DNA of 64,000 nt from Exophiala sp. HKRS030 (GCA_023897205.1 JAHWDD010000005.1:3658001-3722000), one strand, 5' to 3'. Positions 11,955-23,664 are shown, counted from the stretch's first letter. Program-made: numbers and translations. Notes: generated from the sequence alone by a model not told the origin.

Positions 11955-12356
11955 GAGATTCACTAGTTGCACAGGCACGGTTGACTAGTTGCACAGGCAT
12001 TTAGTCCCAATTAGGACTAGTGCCTACAATTCGCAACCCCGAGGAGCCGGCCTTTCTCTACACTCCGCACTATAGACTCCACTTTGGACGCAATCACGTG
12101 ACTAATCCCTATGTCGAGTTTGAGGATTATAAGATTCCATTCCTTTTCGATTTTGAGCTGCGACGTAATTCAACTTAACGAATCAAAAGCGCGGATTCAC
12201 GCTACGCTAGTCTACTTTGAGACTTAGGTAGATTAGGTCTTGGCGTTTTCCTTAAGAATTTTACTCTTTAGCACAAAGAGGTGTAGTACACTAGTCCGGA
12301 TTAGGGTTAGATGCCTGTGCAACTAGTCAACCGTGCCTGTGCAACTAGTGAGTCTC
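11955..12356. mobile_element. MITE-like element with 46-bp terminal inverted repeats and 9-bp target duplication
   Basis: Positions 11955-12000 and 12311-12356 are inverted repeats matching at 45 of 46 bases (GAGAYTCACTAGTTGCACAG at each end). The similarity continues more weakly for another 22 bp (16 of 22). The element is flanked by identical 9-bp direct repeats CCTGAAAGG at 11946-11954 and 12357-12365, as expected of a target-site duplication. Each inverted repeat contains two direct copies of the 16-mer ACTAGTTGCACAGGCA separated by 6 bp (11962-11977 and 11984-11999, mirrored at 12312-12327 and 12334-12349). The interior is non-coding. Length, long inverted repeats and a 9-bp duplication suggest a non-autonomous Mutator-like element. 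If the true duplication is 8 bp, a hAT origin is possible. No transposase is present in the window. Confidence 0.88.
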
Positions 12357-12365
12357 CCTGAAAGG

Positions 12366-12681
12366 ATCAACCAGCCTCGTCGGCCGTTGACCGGGGTACT
12401 CCTTCGAGGTGATCCAATCAAGCATCTGACCATTGAATCTCTGTCTTAGGTAATCATCATATGTTAGAGAAGATTGTGAATGCGAATCCATCCGCACCAC
12501 GCGATACTGGGAACCGGTTCTGATACACATGTCTAAACCATACTTGATCATTGGATCACGGTGCTCTTGGACATTCTACCATATATGAGAACGCCACCTA
12601 GAACCAAAATCATATTTATCTAACATGCCTCCATAGTACCATAATATTATCATTGATGAACAGCTCAAACAACATCTTCCT
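12366..12681. other. intergenic, 3' flank of the peroxiredoxin gene
   Basis: About 315 bp between the mobile element and the peroxiredoxin stop codon. It is AT-rich near 12590-12660, as expected of a 3' UTR. Nothing else is seen. Confidence 0.5.
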
Positions 12682-13482
12682 TTACTTCAGATTTCCACTG
12701 GTGAACCGTAGGTACGGCCTCACCTCTTTGACATCCTGAAACTTCTTCGTCGCGTCCTCTGTGCTCACCGTCGGCGGCACAATGACATCGTCGCCGACCC
12801 GCCAATCAATCGGCGTCGTCACTCCTTTCTTGTCGCCAGTCTGCAAGCTATCAATGACTCTCAACACCTCGGTCGTGTTCCGCCCCGTCGACGCCGGGTA
12901 CAGCATGATCAGCCTGATCTTCTTGGCCGGGTCGATGATGAACACACTGCGGATCGTGAATGCGATCCCCTTCTCGTCGATGTTGGTCAGATCCTGTGCG
13001 TCGACCATATCGTAGAGGAATGCCACTTTACGATCGGCATCGGCGATGATCGGGAACTGGAGATTGGTCTTTGAGATGTCGTTGATGTCGCTGATCCATC
13101 GGTCATGGCTAGATAAGTCGTTGGCACTGAGCCCGATCATCTTGACTCCTCGTGATTCGAACTCGCCCTTCAGTTTGGCGAATGCCCCTAGTTCGGTGGT
13201 GCAAACGGGGGTAAAGTCGGCCGGGTGACTGAACAAGATGGCCCACGACTTGTCAATGAACTGGTGGAAATCAATGTCTCCTTGTGTGGTCTTAGCTTGA
13301 AAGTTTGGTGCAGTGACTCCTAGCCGAAGCCGTGGCTGTTCCGTCGCAGTGGCCGACACTGAGGCATATCCTCGACATACTGCTGTAAATGCTGGTCGAG
13401 CGAATGGCCTGATCGTGCGTTGTGATCGCAGTCCAGACCCGAAACTCCGGTAAATGGTAGCTCGCGGCGCCAATGAAGACAT
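12682..13482 (-). CDS. PRX1: mitochondrial 1-Cys peroxiredoxin (Prx6/Prx1 type)
   Basis: This thiol peroxidase reduces hydrogen peroxide and organic peroxides, probably in the mitochondrial matrix. It is a single exon of 266 aa. Residues 1-45 are basic and hydroxylated with no acidic residue before Glu48, a typical mitochondrial presequence. The peroxidatic cysteine is Cys94 in HPADFTPVCTTE, the P-x3-T-x2-C motif. The long C-terminal dimerisation arm, including IDWRVGDDVIVPP and the RPYLRFT end, is that of the Prx6 subfamily. No resolving Cys is seen in the usual 2-Cys position (VCP motif absent). The ATG at 13482 begins the presequence. Confidence 0.93.
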   Translation of the reverse strand: MSSLAPRATIYRSFGSGLRSQRTIRPFARPAFTAVCRGYASVSATATEQPRLRLGVTAPNFQAKTTQGDIDFHQFIDKSWAILFSHPADFTPVCTTELGAFAKLKGEFESRGVKMIGLSANDLSSHDRWISDINDISKTNLQFPIIADADRKVAFLYDMVDAQDLTNIDEKGIAFTIRSVFIIDPAKKIRLIMLYPASTGRNTTEVLRVIDSLQTGDKKGVTTPIDWRVGDDVIVPPTVSTEDATKKFQDVKEVRPYLRFTSGNLK

Positions 13483-14087
13483 GTTGCCCGTCCTTTGAGA
13501 TTCAAGTTCACTTATAGATGTCGATCTTGATTTTCGAGAGGTTTTGCAGCATCTCGAACGTTTGAACGATCGTGACCGATATAGAATTTCACATCTTTGC
13601 CATGTGGAGCTGAATAGATGGCGTCATCCATTGCCCCACATTTGATCAGCATCAACAACACCCAAGATAATGCTGCTGGTATCGCGCAAACGGTTAACGA
13701 TAGCATTCATAACGGCAAGCTTGAAAGCTGGCGGCCAGAGTAGTGCGCAGGGCTTGGTGGTCGGTGGCTGGTCATGGTAGAGGGTCAAGGCATGGCAGAA
13801 GTATATAAGCTGAGCAAATGAATTTATTCGTTGAGCACAATATCGACACCACTGGAGGAATCTTCATAACCCCCGTTCCTGAGGCTGCTATGATTTCTAG
13901 AGATTCGCTCAAGCCGCTATCAGCGCGGTCTCCTCTGGAATTTGCCCTTCACCAAAACGCCTTGCGATGTCTCTGCTTGTCCAAATCATGCATACCGTTC
14001 CAAATCGCCCCAGCTGACTCATAAACTCTTTTATTCCCCTGATCAAGTTGTCCACCTACATCAAGTCGTCCCTTAACCATATTAATC
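13483..14087. other. intergenic, about 0.6 kb
   Basis: This is the promoter side of the peroxiredoxin gene and the 3' flank of the INCENP-like gene. A TATATAAGC string occurs near 13803. No gene is recognised. Confidence 0.5.
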
Positions 14088-17000
14088 TCAATGGTTTCCA
14101 TAACGCCAGCCACCTTCCAGCCTCATTCGTTCTCTCTGCTCCCGATCAGCTCGAACTTCTTCCAGGGTAAGTCCGTCACCACTGATAGCCCAATTGGCAC
14201 TGCTGGTTCGATCGCGAAGTCGCTTCAGTCTCTCTTTGTTTCCCTTGGCGAAAATCTCTTCCATTTTCAGTGGTGCAATTGGTCCAAATACTGCATCGCC
14301 ATCCATGCCCTCCTGTCTCATCAGTTGTGCTGTCAGATGTCCTGGTGTTGCCCAGTCGGGAATCGGGAATGCATTGTTGTCATCATCCGAATCCTCATCT
14401 TCCGAGTCGGTAGGAATTTCTGGCAGATGAATTGCATCTCCATTGGCATACTGCGGTGACGATTTGACGCTTTGAATTGTTTTATGTTGCATGATTGAGA
14501 CAGGCGTTTTGGCATGATTAGGTGGGTTGGGAGCTTCTGCAAACGGGATCTTCGCACCAGTCGCATATTGCTGCATCTGAGGTGGTGCAGCACGACTGGG
14601 CGGTTGAGGAAACTGACCGAGATGGCCATTCACGGGCGCCGGGCCATATGTACTGTGACTGAAGATCGAAGGTTTCTTGCCAAGTTGAGATTGTCGAATG
14701 GGTGCTCCGGAAAGTACAGGACGTGGAGCAGTTTCCACAATGCTATCTTCATCAGTCTTCCTTCGCTTACTATTCTCAGGCTTGCTCTGGGTGCGAGATG
14801 GGCCTGCTTCCTCCTCAAGGGGTCTCTTTGCAGGCTTTGCAGGATTCGTCGGAAGAGGATGGTTGATCAGCGAACGATTTGATGGCGCTTGTGTGCCCAG
14901 GCGTGATGGGGTCTTGCATTCGCCTGCAATTGTCAGCACAGAAACATTAGAGCATGACTAGGATCAACTTACAGCTTCACGGTCTAGACGTTGCTGCTCG
15001 GCTTTGCGAGCAGCTTCTTGCCGTTTGCGTTCGATTGCTTGTTGTTGGGCTTGTCGCTTGGCCTGTTCGGCTGCAATCCGTTCTCTCTCTTTCTTTTCGG
15101 TCTCCATACGCTGTCTCTGCTCTTCTTTCCGGGCCTGTTCCTGTTGTGCAGCACGTTTCCGTTCCAACTCTCGCTTCGCTTCCAGCTTTCGTTGTGCTTC
15201 CCTTTCGTCTTGTTCCTTCTTTCGTTCCGCAGCAAGTAAAGCCCTCGGTTTCGGCGGTGGCGCATGCACAGACGATTTTAGTGTGGTGGAGGTCGTCGAT
15301 TGGAGAGATGCAGTACTAGCCTTCTTAGTCAACCCTGGCCGCTTAGGCTCTGCAGGAAGACTTTCCTGTATACTCGACCCGGCAGTCATAGGCATTCGTT
15401 GTGACAAGGTACCGACACGGATGGAAACAGGCGCTGGTTTGGCTTTGTTGATCGGTGGTTCTCGAATTGGCCTAATTGGCCGTCCTGATTTTATTACTTG
15501 GTTTGAAGGCTCGGGAATCTCAAAGGCCGTGTGGTCCTCTGCTAGCTTTCTGGGACTCGACGGTGGCCCCGGCTCTGCCATTCTCGATGACATGGCCCGG
15601 TCTTGAGTGGCTTTTTGCTCGGCAGCTTTTCGTCGCTCATTCTCTCTGGCCTTTTCCAATTTATCATCCATGCGTTGTCTGACTTCAGCGTCTCTGTCCC
15701 GCCGTTGCTCCTGCTTTTCACGCTCGTAAGAGCTTCTCGTCCTTCGTGTTTCTTCAGGCTGAGCTGGAAGAGGTTTGCTGTCAAGAAGGGCATTGAGGTT
15801 GGGATACATTCCTGGCATGACGGATGTTGCTATCCTTAGCGAGTTAGGCGACAAAGTTTCCAGTTTAGCAGCTGCTGAGACACTTGCGCTCGTTGTGAAT
15901 AGACCCTTGGCAGTCTTCATTATAGACTGCAGTTTTGACTTGGACGCACTCAGATCAAGATACCGTCGGGGTGATCCTTGAGGTGTGGTGGTGGGCTTGT
16001 TTGAAGGATTTGACACAGAGATAGATTTTGCAGGACTTGATGGAGGAGCCATTGATGCTTTGCCAGGCGAAGCAAGAGTGGCAGTAGAGGCTGACTTGGT
16101 GTGGCCATACCCAGGTCGAATTTTGCCAGGACTCGGAGATACTCTTAACGGGGTTCTCATTCGTTCTTCGTGTGCGATCAGTTCAGGTGCTCGAATATCA
16201 AACTCTTCCTCGTCTTCTGAGTCGACTTCATCTCTTGTGGCTGCGCTTTTGGCGGGAGATGGTTTGGGGTGTGACGATGTGAGAGGCTTAATCCAATCAT
16301 CGTCATCATCGTTCACCGTATACTTTTGTTTGAGGCTTCCATATGCAGAATCCGTTGGTTCCGAGATCTTACTGTTAGTAAGAGCGGAAGGGATGGACTT
16401 GGAAGGTCGAGGTGCCGGTGCTTTTCCAAGCATGTCAATCTTTTCGTGCAAACGTTGAGTGGAAGACTTGGAGTGGATCTTAGCCACCTCGTGCTCTCCG
16501 TCAGACTCGTCGTAGCCAAGTATCTCCACATTCTCGTCGTCATCATCATGCATTGTTGTGTCCACATCATCATGAGGGGTAAGGCTCTGTTTGGAAATAT
16601 AAGGGTTATGCTGCACAGGTTTTGACGCTTCAATATGACTTGTACGCGATATTCTTGCTCCAATACTTGTCTTCATGGGTTCGCGTGCTGGAAGTGCTGC
16701 AAAAGTGAGACTACTCTTGCGCACTAGGGGTCGATCAGGCGTTGATTCGTCAGAGGGTGAACCAAGCTCATCATCGAACTCTTGCTGTGTATCGAGGTTC
16801 TGTTCCAGCCTAGGTGCAAGGCTGGCGTCGGCATTTTCAGTGTCTTGTTGATGGACTACTGGATTTCGCGCAGTCTCCGCAGCAAGCACCTTCGTAGTCT
16901 GATCCTCCTTAGCGGAATGAAAGGAGCCCTCGGTGGTCCGATGCTCATGGCCGTCAACGATATCGTCTTCAAGTATGGCGTCCATCATATCCAAGTCTTG

Positions 17001-17589
17001 GGTCTCCTGTGGTTTCTCAATGGGTGACATATGTTGAAGGAGGTGGGAGTCTGTAGCCTGACTTGAGCCATGGTAACCTGAATCAGTTTGCGATTTGAAG
17101 GTGTGATCAGGTAGCTCGGGCTGCTTGATAGGATCCGCAGCAATCATAAAATGAGGTTTCTTCGGACTCGCAGAATTTTGAGTGTTATGTTGTACAATAG
17201 GTTTCGACGAAAAGACATCGCTCAGTGGCTAAAGATGAATTAGCAGCAGCCATGTATCGGTATATACGATAGAGACATACTATGCGCGCATCTGGAACAT
17301 TGCGCTTCCTCGCAGTGTGAGGGGTTTTCCCTCGGAGCTTGCCAGGCGTTTTGAAGACATTAGCCACGTCACTATCTAAGTCAGCACGATGTCAACATTG
17401 AAAGGTCTTGAGAAGGACTTACACATTGGATTTACTGAAGATCTCGCTCATATGTTCGTTCAACCATTCTAGCTGATGTTGAGCAGGGAAGACCAGCTCT
17501 TCCTTCTCGTCCTGTAGGAATTGAAGAGCATTCTCTTTCTCGGCCGTAATCCAAGCTGAGGAACCAACAGTAGTTGCTCTGGTGGCCAT
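14088..17589 (-). CDS. inner centromere protein (INCENP/Sli15 homologue)
   Basis: This is the scaffold of the chromosomal passenger complex, which binds and activates Aurora kinase at centromeres and the spindle midzone. Proposed exons are 17589..17423, 17371..17281, 17228..14973 and 14912..14088, giving about 1112 aa in frame. Exon 1 (LEWLNEHMSEIF) is the N-terminal region that binds survivin/borealin partners. Exon 2 carries the conserved TPGKLRGKTPHTARKRNVPD block. A long disordered middle is followed by a highly charged E/K/R/Q single-helix segment (about residues 700-840). Near the C terminus is the IN-box, FPIPDWATPGHLTAQLMRQE with NWAISG, which binds Aurora. The last junction is ambiguous: it uses a GCAAG acceptor (shown), or the earlier GCAG at 14924-14925 if one C is missing from the run at 14908-14911, which would read ARPPSRL. 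Confidence 0.87.
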
Positions 17590-18491
17590 TTCGGAGGATG
17601 AGCGCGGTGCGACGCGGTAGGTGAAGCTCTTTCGAGTATGTCAAGGCTAGGGCGTATTCATTGGAAGTGTGAGGAGGTGTCGAATGAGCTATGTAGTGAA
17701 CCGAAGCAGAATAGGACGGACGTTGGGATCAAGTCCAAGATTTGGAGTGGGAGGAAGTGTACGAGTATCTTGTGCTCACGCTTGCTTGCGAAGGTTGGAG
17801 TAAATGATGATTGACAATGTTTGGACCATCTGATTTAGGCCTAGTGCAAACGCGGCACCTAATCACGTGTCTAGTGACCCTCCTCTTGTCTTGGCATTCC
17901 TCGGATGCAGCGCGTTCCACTCATATGGTTTCCGCCGTTGTTTGTCAGTATAGTCGCTTCATGTCCTTGCAACTCAAATAACAAGCCAGGTGCACAGATG
18001 ATCTCCATGGACACTTTAAAAGTCGTGGCAAATTTCCAATCTGAAGGATCGTGGCAGCGTCAGCTAATTCAGTGGTGAAAGAAGGCTGAGAATCACTTCC
18101 ACGCGACCTCGGATCTGCTTCGTATTTCCAGAGCGCCAACTCGTCGTTCTGAGTAGACGTCCATGCCAGCCAAGGAGCTGAATATTTGCATCCCGGCTAG
18201 CTTTTCCCGGTAATTTCCAGCGACGATTGATCATTGAAGGCCACGTCGACAAAGCCATAGTGCGCAGGGATTGGCCATGTCTATTGGTATTTTTGTTACC
18301 AAGTCGGCGCAGGACGCCACAACGAATGGCAATCGTGCTGCGCCCTCCCTCATGTAGGGCGTTCTTCCATCAGACTGTAAACTTACCGATGCTGTCTCGA
18401 GGTGCCGTCTGGCCTGACGGTCTGATAAAACCTTTGTGCACCAGACCATTCTGCGTCAACTGAACTAGTTGTCAGTTGATCTGATGAAAAC
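17590..18491. other. intergenic, divergent promoter region
   Basis: About 0.9 kb lies between the divergently transcribed INCENP-like gene and the unknown plus-strand gene at 18492, so it probably contains both promoters. A CACGTG-type E-box lies near 17863-17868. No coding signal is seen. Confidence 0.5.
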
Positions 18492-19298
18492 ATGCCTTTT
18501 CGACAGCAGATTCACCAACATTCTGGTTCTTACCAGACAATCCCGAAAACTGCAGCACAAGGCCTCATATGCCTAAAAGCCTTGTGCCAAGAAGAAGATG
18601 CAGAAATTCCCTCGGCGACCGTTCTCAATACCCTTCTCGCGTCAGACTTTCGAGACGTTGAGAATGGTAGCGAGCGAAGTAAGGGAAGGTCGGACGTCAT
18701 TTCGTTGATTGTGTCACGACGATCACGATATCAAAAGTACCAGACGGACGTCATGCAAGCATGGTGTCTCGTTGGGCCAAACAAGATGCATACTGTATTG
18801 TTCGAAGGTATCAGGTTTATCATGTTTCGAGATGACACGGAATGGATCAGAATTCCTGTCAGTGGGAGAATCGAAGTCCGGACAATGGTGCATGGAGGAA
18901 CGTCAGCCGGAGAAATTGTGTTTCGCAAGTTGACGCTGGATTTGACCACGTTCTGGAAGCGCAGAAATGAATTGGCATTGGACACGCCAGCTCTGCCGAG
19001 CGACGGGTTTCAGAATGTCCGAGCCTCACACGCTCCTCCTCATCTCCCACCACCACTGGTTTATGAAATGCCGACGAATCCATCTCCACCATCTGGCCCT
19101 GTTGCTTCGTCTGGTAATGAGCAGGGCAAGCTGGACAAGCCGAAGCCAGTGTCTATGCCGGCCAAAAGCTCGACTTCGCTATTTGCTCGGCTTATGGGAA
19201 CAGCAACGAGGGAAGAAAAGAGAGTTGCCATTTACTACGAACAGAAGAATGGCGAGACTGGAGCTCGATCCAGGGACGTGTCCCTTCAACTGGTGTAG
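18492..19298 (+). CDS. hypothetical protein, 268 aa
   Basis: I do not recognise this protein. It is one uninterrupted exon. Residues about 75-165 look globular, with alternating hydrophobics (VMQAWCLVGP, TVLFEGIRFIMF, EIVFRKLTLDLTTFW), perhaps a small beta-rich domain. Residues about 175-235 are proline/serine-rich and probably disordered. The C terminus returns to ordered-looking sequence (REEKRVAIYYEQ). There is no signal peptide or membrane helix. The coding call rests on length, composition and lack of a better alternative. The start could lie further in, and nearby assembly errors elsewhere leave open a frameshifted extension. Confidence 0.6.
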   Translation: MPFRQQIHQHSGSYQTIPKTAAQGLICLKALCQEEDAEIPSATVLNTLLASDFRDVENGSERSKGRSDVISLIVSRRSRYQKYQTDVMQAWCLVGPNKMHTVLFEGIRFIMFRDDTEWIRIPVSGRIEVRTMVHGGTSAGEIVFRKLTLDLTTFWKRRNELALDTPALPSDGFQNVRASHAPPHLPPPLVYEMPTNPSPPSGPVASSGNEQGKLDKPKPVSMPAKSSTSLFARLMGTATREEKRVAIYYEQKNGETGARSRDVSLQLV

Positions 19299-20069
19299 GG
19301 TGGACAATACAGCAAATTTATGAATCATTGGGAGTTCACATTTCGAGTGAGCATTCCTCGCGCGGGTCTGAGGTAAGGTTTATGGGATCACCTCCGGTAC
19401 CTCCCCACAGTATCCGTAGTGATAAGTAGATGGGACAAGATGGCTATTTCACAAATCTACCACAGCAGGACAGTGGTGGAATTTCGCTCGCCGCTGGGTA
19501 GTGTGCCAACACATCAGGGGCAAGTATCAAATAGGTTGCGAAGCAATTAAGGTGATTGACTGGAGATTGAGGATATGGTAGTCGTTAGTTATAAGGCATT
19601 CGGGCCATCTATCTAAGGAGCACCTTCGGCTGTTCGTGGCTGTTATAGGCTGATGCTGATGCAGTTAGCGCGTCATTGATTCAGCGTCCCTCGGAGTCTC
19701 GGGTCGAGATGACCACATATCCCGTCTGACATTAACTCACATCCAGAATCTCACGAATAATTTCACGAGTCTGCAGTGAAGTTCTTCTGTCATTATCGTC
19801 ATTTGAACCGATATTCGTTCAATCACCTCCGAGGCTCCCCGCATCTCGGAAATGAAAGGAGGCTCACTTTCGAGACGCCAGCGATCTCGGAGTCGCGATC
19901 AACTGGTCACTCTTCTCTCTTCGCTTCTTTAGAACTCCGGGGTCATGACTTCTCCAACACTCTTGCTCTTATATAAGCTCCATGTAGACAACACACGTAA
20001 TTCCCAACCTTCTATCTGCTATCTCTGCGTTTGACCTTCCTCGCCTAAACCATTCATTTGTGCTCCGAC
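19299..20069. other. intergenic, about 0.8 kb
   Basis: This contains the promoter of the acyl-CoA dehydrogenase gene; a TATATAAGC motif at about 19971-19979 lies 90 bp before its ATG. No other feature is seen. Confidence 0.5.
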
Positions 20070-21415
20070 ATGGCATCCAAGCATTGTGCCCGTCGGCTCT
20101 CCTCGCGTCTCGCATCTGAGTCTTTGCTCTCTAGTCCTTCACAGCCGAGGCTATGTTCACAGATCTTCAATTCATGTTCAAGGAGGCACTTTTCAGTGAC
20201 TAAGCGACAACGTCTCATGGAGATGAGTGGCTTTACTGAAGAACAATTGACCGTCCGCGACGCCATCCAAAAAATCTGTGCCCAGTTCCCCAACGAGTAC
20301 TGGCAACAACGTGACCAAACAGAGACAGACCCTAAGGAGCTCCATGCCGCTCTCGCAGCAGATGGTTGGCTGGGAATCGCCCTGCCAGAAGAGTTCGGTG
20401 GTGCCGGCCTTGGAATCTCAGAAGCCACTATGATGCTACAAACGATATCACAGTCCGGGCGGGCATGGCTGGAGCTCAGTCGATCCATGCCAATGTCTAC
20501 GCCACGCAGCCTTTGGCCAAATTTGGCAACAAAGAACAACTCGAATCCACCATACCCAACATCATCAGTGGGAAATGGAGGGTATGTTTTGGTGTTACCG
20601 AGCCCAACACTGGTCTCGACACTCTGCGCTTGAAGACGACTGCCACTCGCAAGGGAGACAAGTATATTATTTCGGGTCAGAAGATCTGGATTACATGTGC
20701 TCAAGTGGCGTCCAAGATGATTCTCCTGGCCCGAACCACGCCGTTGGAAGAAGTCACAAAACCAAGCGAGGGTCTGTCTATGTTCTGCATCGACATTGAC
20801 CGATCCAAGCCTGGACTGGAGCTCAAGAAGATAAAGAAGATGGGGGGTCGAGCGGTGGATGCCAACGAAGTCTTCTTCGACCATTACGAAATCCCAGCCA
20901 ATACCCTTATCGGCACGGAAGGACAAGGCTTCAAGATCATTCTGCATGGAATGAATGCAGAACGGTGTCTCCTAGCAGGCGAAGCCTTGGGCCTAGGCTA
21001 TGCGGCTCTCGACAAGGCGGCCAGGTATGCCCGGGACAGAGTTGTGTTCAATCGACCAATTGGCCAGAACCAGGCCATTTCCCATCCTCTTGCAGACGCT
21101 TACATGAACCTGGAAGCAGCGAAACTAGCCACATACCATGCTGCCAGGCTCTACGATCGAAGTAAAGACGACAAGACCATCACCCAACATGCCGTCGGTG
21201 TGGCTTGCAATAGTGCCAAGTACCTTGCAGCCGAGGCAGCATTCCGGGCGTGTGAAAGAGCGGTCATGACTCACGGTGGGATGGGCTATGCTGCCGAATA
21301 CGATGTAGAGCGGTATCTGAGGGAGATCTTCGTGCCTAGGATAGCACCTGTGAGCCGAGAGATGATCCTGAATTTTGTCAGTGAGCGAGTACTAGAATTG
21401 CCCCGAAGTTATTGA
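20070..21415 (+). CDS. mitochondrial acyl-CoA dehydrogenase (one apparent frameshift)
   Basis: This FAD flavoenzyme would catalyse the first step of fatty or branched acyl-CoA beta-oxidation in mitochondria. The N terminus (MASKHCARRLSSRLAS...) is a mitochondrial presequence. The N-terminal helical domain includes LPEEFGGAGLGISEA. The middle beta domain has FGVTEPNTGLDT and KIWIT. The C-terminal domain has THGGMGYAAEYDVERYLREI and the PRIAPVSREMI ending of the FadE-like branch. The frame breaks at 20457-20463: TISQSG runs into another frame, where AGMAGAQSIHANVYA continues the same conserved block. One G is missing from GGGCGGG. Adding one base gives exactly 449 codons. No intron can explain the break because every residue on both sides is conserved. 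I infer an assembly error rather than a real null allele. Confidence 0.88.
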
Positions 21416-21778
21416 GCAGGGATTTGGTGGACCGATTGTCGTACATAGGAGTTTTGAATAAACCTCAGAGTGTCAGTATAGAATCCGACTCATACTCGAG
21501 ACCACGGATACGATGGTGACTGTGCATAGTCCTAGACTCACATTTATTGCTTTTGACAAATTAGCATGCCAGCTCCGCAGTCTCAAAGGAAGAGTCAAGA
21601 TTATCTGACCGAATTGGGGAAATTGAGAATTATATTTATTTTCACTGTGACTCCCCGCACTTCATAAATTGAGCATCCACGGCGTCTCAACCTCTCACCT
21701 AATCTTCAAACCTGTGAGGGCATTGATCTGCGTCCGTGACCAGTCTCAGACACAGTTCCATTGCCATATAGCCCTACG
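21416..21778. other. intergenic, about 0.36 kb
   Basis: The 3' flank of the dehydrogenase gene and the short promoter of the Cns1-like gene. Nothing further is recognised. Confidence 0.5.
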
Positions 21779-23096
21779 ATGTCACGCATCGAAGAACTCC
21801 CAGACGACTTCGATGAGACCCTCAACCTCAATGCAGGGCCCAGTGCTCCTGCGCCTACCCTTGACGAGCTGTACCAGCAGCATCTTGCAACACCAAGGAC
21901 AGACCCTATCAGTGATCGCAGCTTTGAGGAAATCGTGCAGGATATGAGCAAGACACCTTTTTTCATGAACAGTCTAGCAGATGCCACGGAAGCCGGTACG
22001 AGTCGATGAAACCCAGACGCCTGCTCGCAGACCATGATGCTGAGCAATACCTGCAGATGGACAAAATGACTTGTTGGAAGCCATCAGGGCACTACAATAT
22101 GAAGGTACCAAGGCCGAGGTTGCCCAGAACTTCAAAGAGCGCGGGAATGAGATGGTGGCGGAGAAGAAATGGGGGATGCAAAAGAGTTCTACAGTAAAGG
22201 CATCGCAGTTCTGGTCGACAAGGACGAAGACAAATGGGACAAGCCAGAAGACCCAGTCGCGGAGAGCAAGATGCGAAAGACCCTTGAGGAGCAGCTCTAT
22301 GTCAACCGGGCCCTGACCAACCTTGAATTGAGTATGTCCATGCTGCCACGTCCGAGGAATCAATGCTGACCAAACAGAAAACTACCGCTCCACAACCCTG
22401 GATAGTGCAAGTGCGCTACGTATCAATCCGAATAACGTCAAAGCCCATTACCGATCTGCTTCAGCTTTGTTTGCCTTGGATAAGATCTTGGAAGCGCTGG
22501 ATGTGGCATCACGGGGCATCAAGGTCGACGCAGGCAACGTACAGCTGCAGAATCTTTTGACCAAGATCCGAGAACGAGCCAAGGTCAAGGAAGCGCAAGA
22601 TCGACGGCGGCAGGCGGAGCAGAGACGACAGAAGCAGGAAGCGTTGGTGCTGGAGACCGCCTTGAAAGCGAGAAAGATTCAATTGCGAGGCTCGAAAAAT
22701 CCCCCGAACCTTGAAGATGCAACAATTCGACTTTCGCCCGATCCCTTGTCTCCAGAAAGCATGCTGGAGTTCCCCGTGATGTTAATGTATCCAATGCATA
22801 ACCAGACGGACCTCATCAAAGCATGGGCAGAAAAAGATACGGTCATTGATCACCTCAGCTATATTCTTCCTCCGCCGTGGGACACGAAAGACGAATATAA
22901 GGCGTCAACAGTCGAATGCTACATGGACACGATCAGCGGAGGTCTGATGAAGGTGGGCAAGAAGTTGTCATTGCTCGCAGTCTTGACGAATGGCAAGACC
23001 GAAGTGGTAGACGGTCTAGTAAGAATATTCATTTTGCCGCCGTCACTAGCACCTCGATGGATTGAAGAGGTCAAGAAAAAGAAGGGCAGGGCCTGA
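21779..23096 (+). CDS. CNS1: Hsp70/Hsp90 co-chaperone Cns1/TTC4 (one apparent frameshift)
   Basis: This TPR co-chaperone links Hsp90 and Hsp70; it is essential in budding yeast. Exons are 21779..21995, 22057..22331 and 22378..23096, with introns of 61 and 46 nt, the second having a TGCTGAC branch site. The N terminus (KTPFFMNSL) and the join to LLEAIRALQYEGTKAEVAQNF are typical. TPR helices follow: FKERGNEMVAEKKW, DAKEFYSKGIAVL, LYVNRALTNLEL and NYRSTTLDSASALRINP. A charged coiled coil then leads to the C-terminal wheel domain (FPVMLMYPMHNQTDLI...RIFILPPSLAPRWIEEV). The frame breaks in the G5 run at 22171-22175; one added base restores W-G-D-A-K-E-F and gives exactly 404 codons. Confidence 0.9.
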
Positions 23097-23610
23097 GTGG
23101 CGATATCGACCTGGTGAAATGTTTCTGGATTATTCAGAATCACAGGACAGGGTTTTCACTACACCTCAGTCCGGACCAGCTTCGTCTCTATGGAGTACCT
23201 GATCGGATATCTCGACCAAAGAGGCGTATGTGAGATGTCCACTACAGCTCTTTCGCTTCTACCTTGGCGACACGCAACACAATGGCATCAGAAGGACTGA
23301 AAATAGTCTGTTATGAGACCGAGTCCCCGAGTGGATGGACGTGGACTTTTTTATATGATTCAACGACTGTCAGTGGTGTCTCCTGGGAGTCAGGGATTCT
23401 ATGCAAGCATAGATGGGTATTTGGATAGAGACAGAAGAAGGGAACGATCTCCGACTTGAAGAATAATGACTGATGAGCAGGAGAAAGGTAGATACTACAT
23501 AGGGTAGTACTTATCACAAGTCCACTACCAAATCACCAATTCCATCGACTGTCCTTTGTGTCTTTCGTATCTTTCGTATCTCTTGCAGTGCTTTTGTTGG
23601 TTCAGGTTCC

Positions 23611-23664
23611 ATGATAGCCAGATGATAGCCAGATGATAGCCAGATGATAGCCAGATGATAGCCA
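23611..23664. repeat. 11-bp tandem repeat, five copies
   Basis: The unit ATGATAGCCAG is repeated perfectly four times, followed by a fifth copy lacking its last base. There are no spacers, so it is a minisatellite and not a CRISPR. Confidence 0.95.

Noticed and set aside
12301..12310. TTAGGGTTAG telomere-like string
   Set aside because: It is a single 10-mer inside the right arm of the mobile element, not an interstitial telomere array.
20451..20466. An intron instead of a frameshift in the acyl-CoA dehydrogenase
   Set aside because: Residues on both sides belong to one conserved block with no room for an intron, and only one base is needed.
23611..23664. Possible CRISPR because of regular short repeats
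   Set aside because: Units are directly abutting without spacers, and the genome is fungal.
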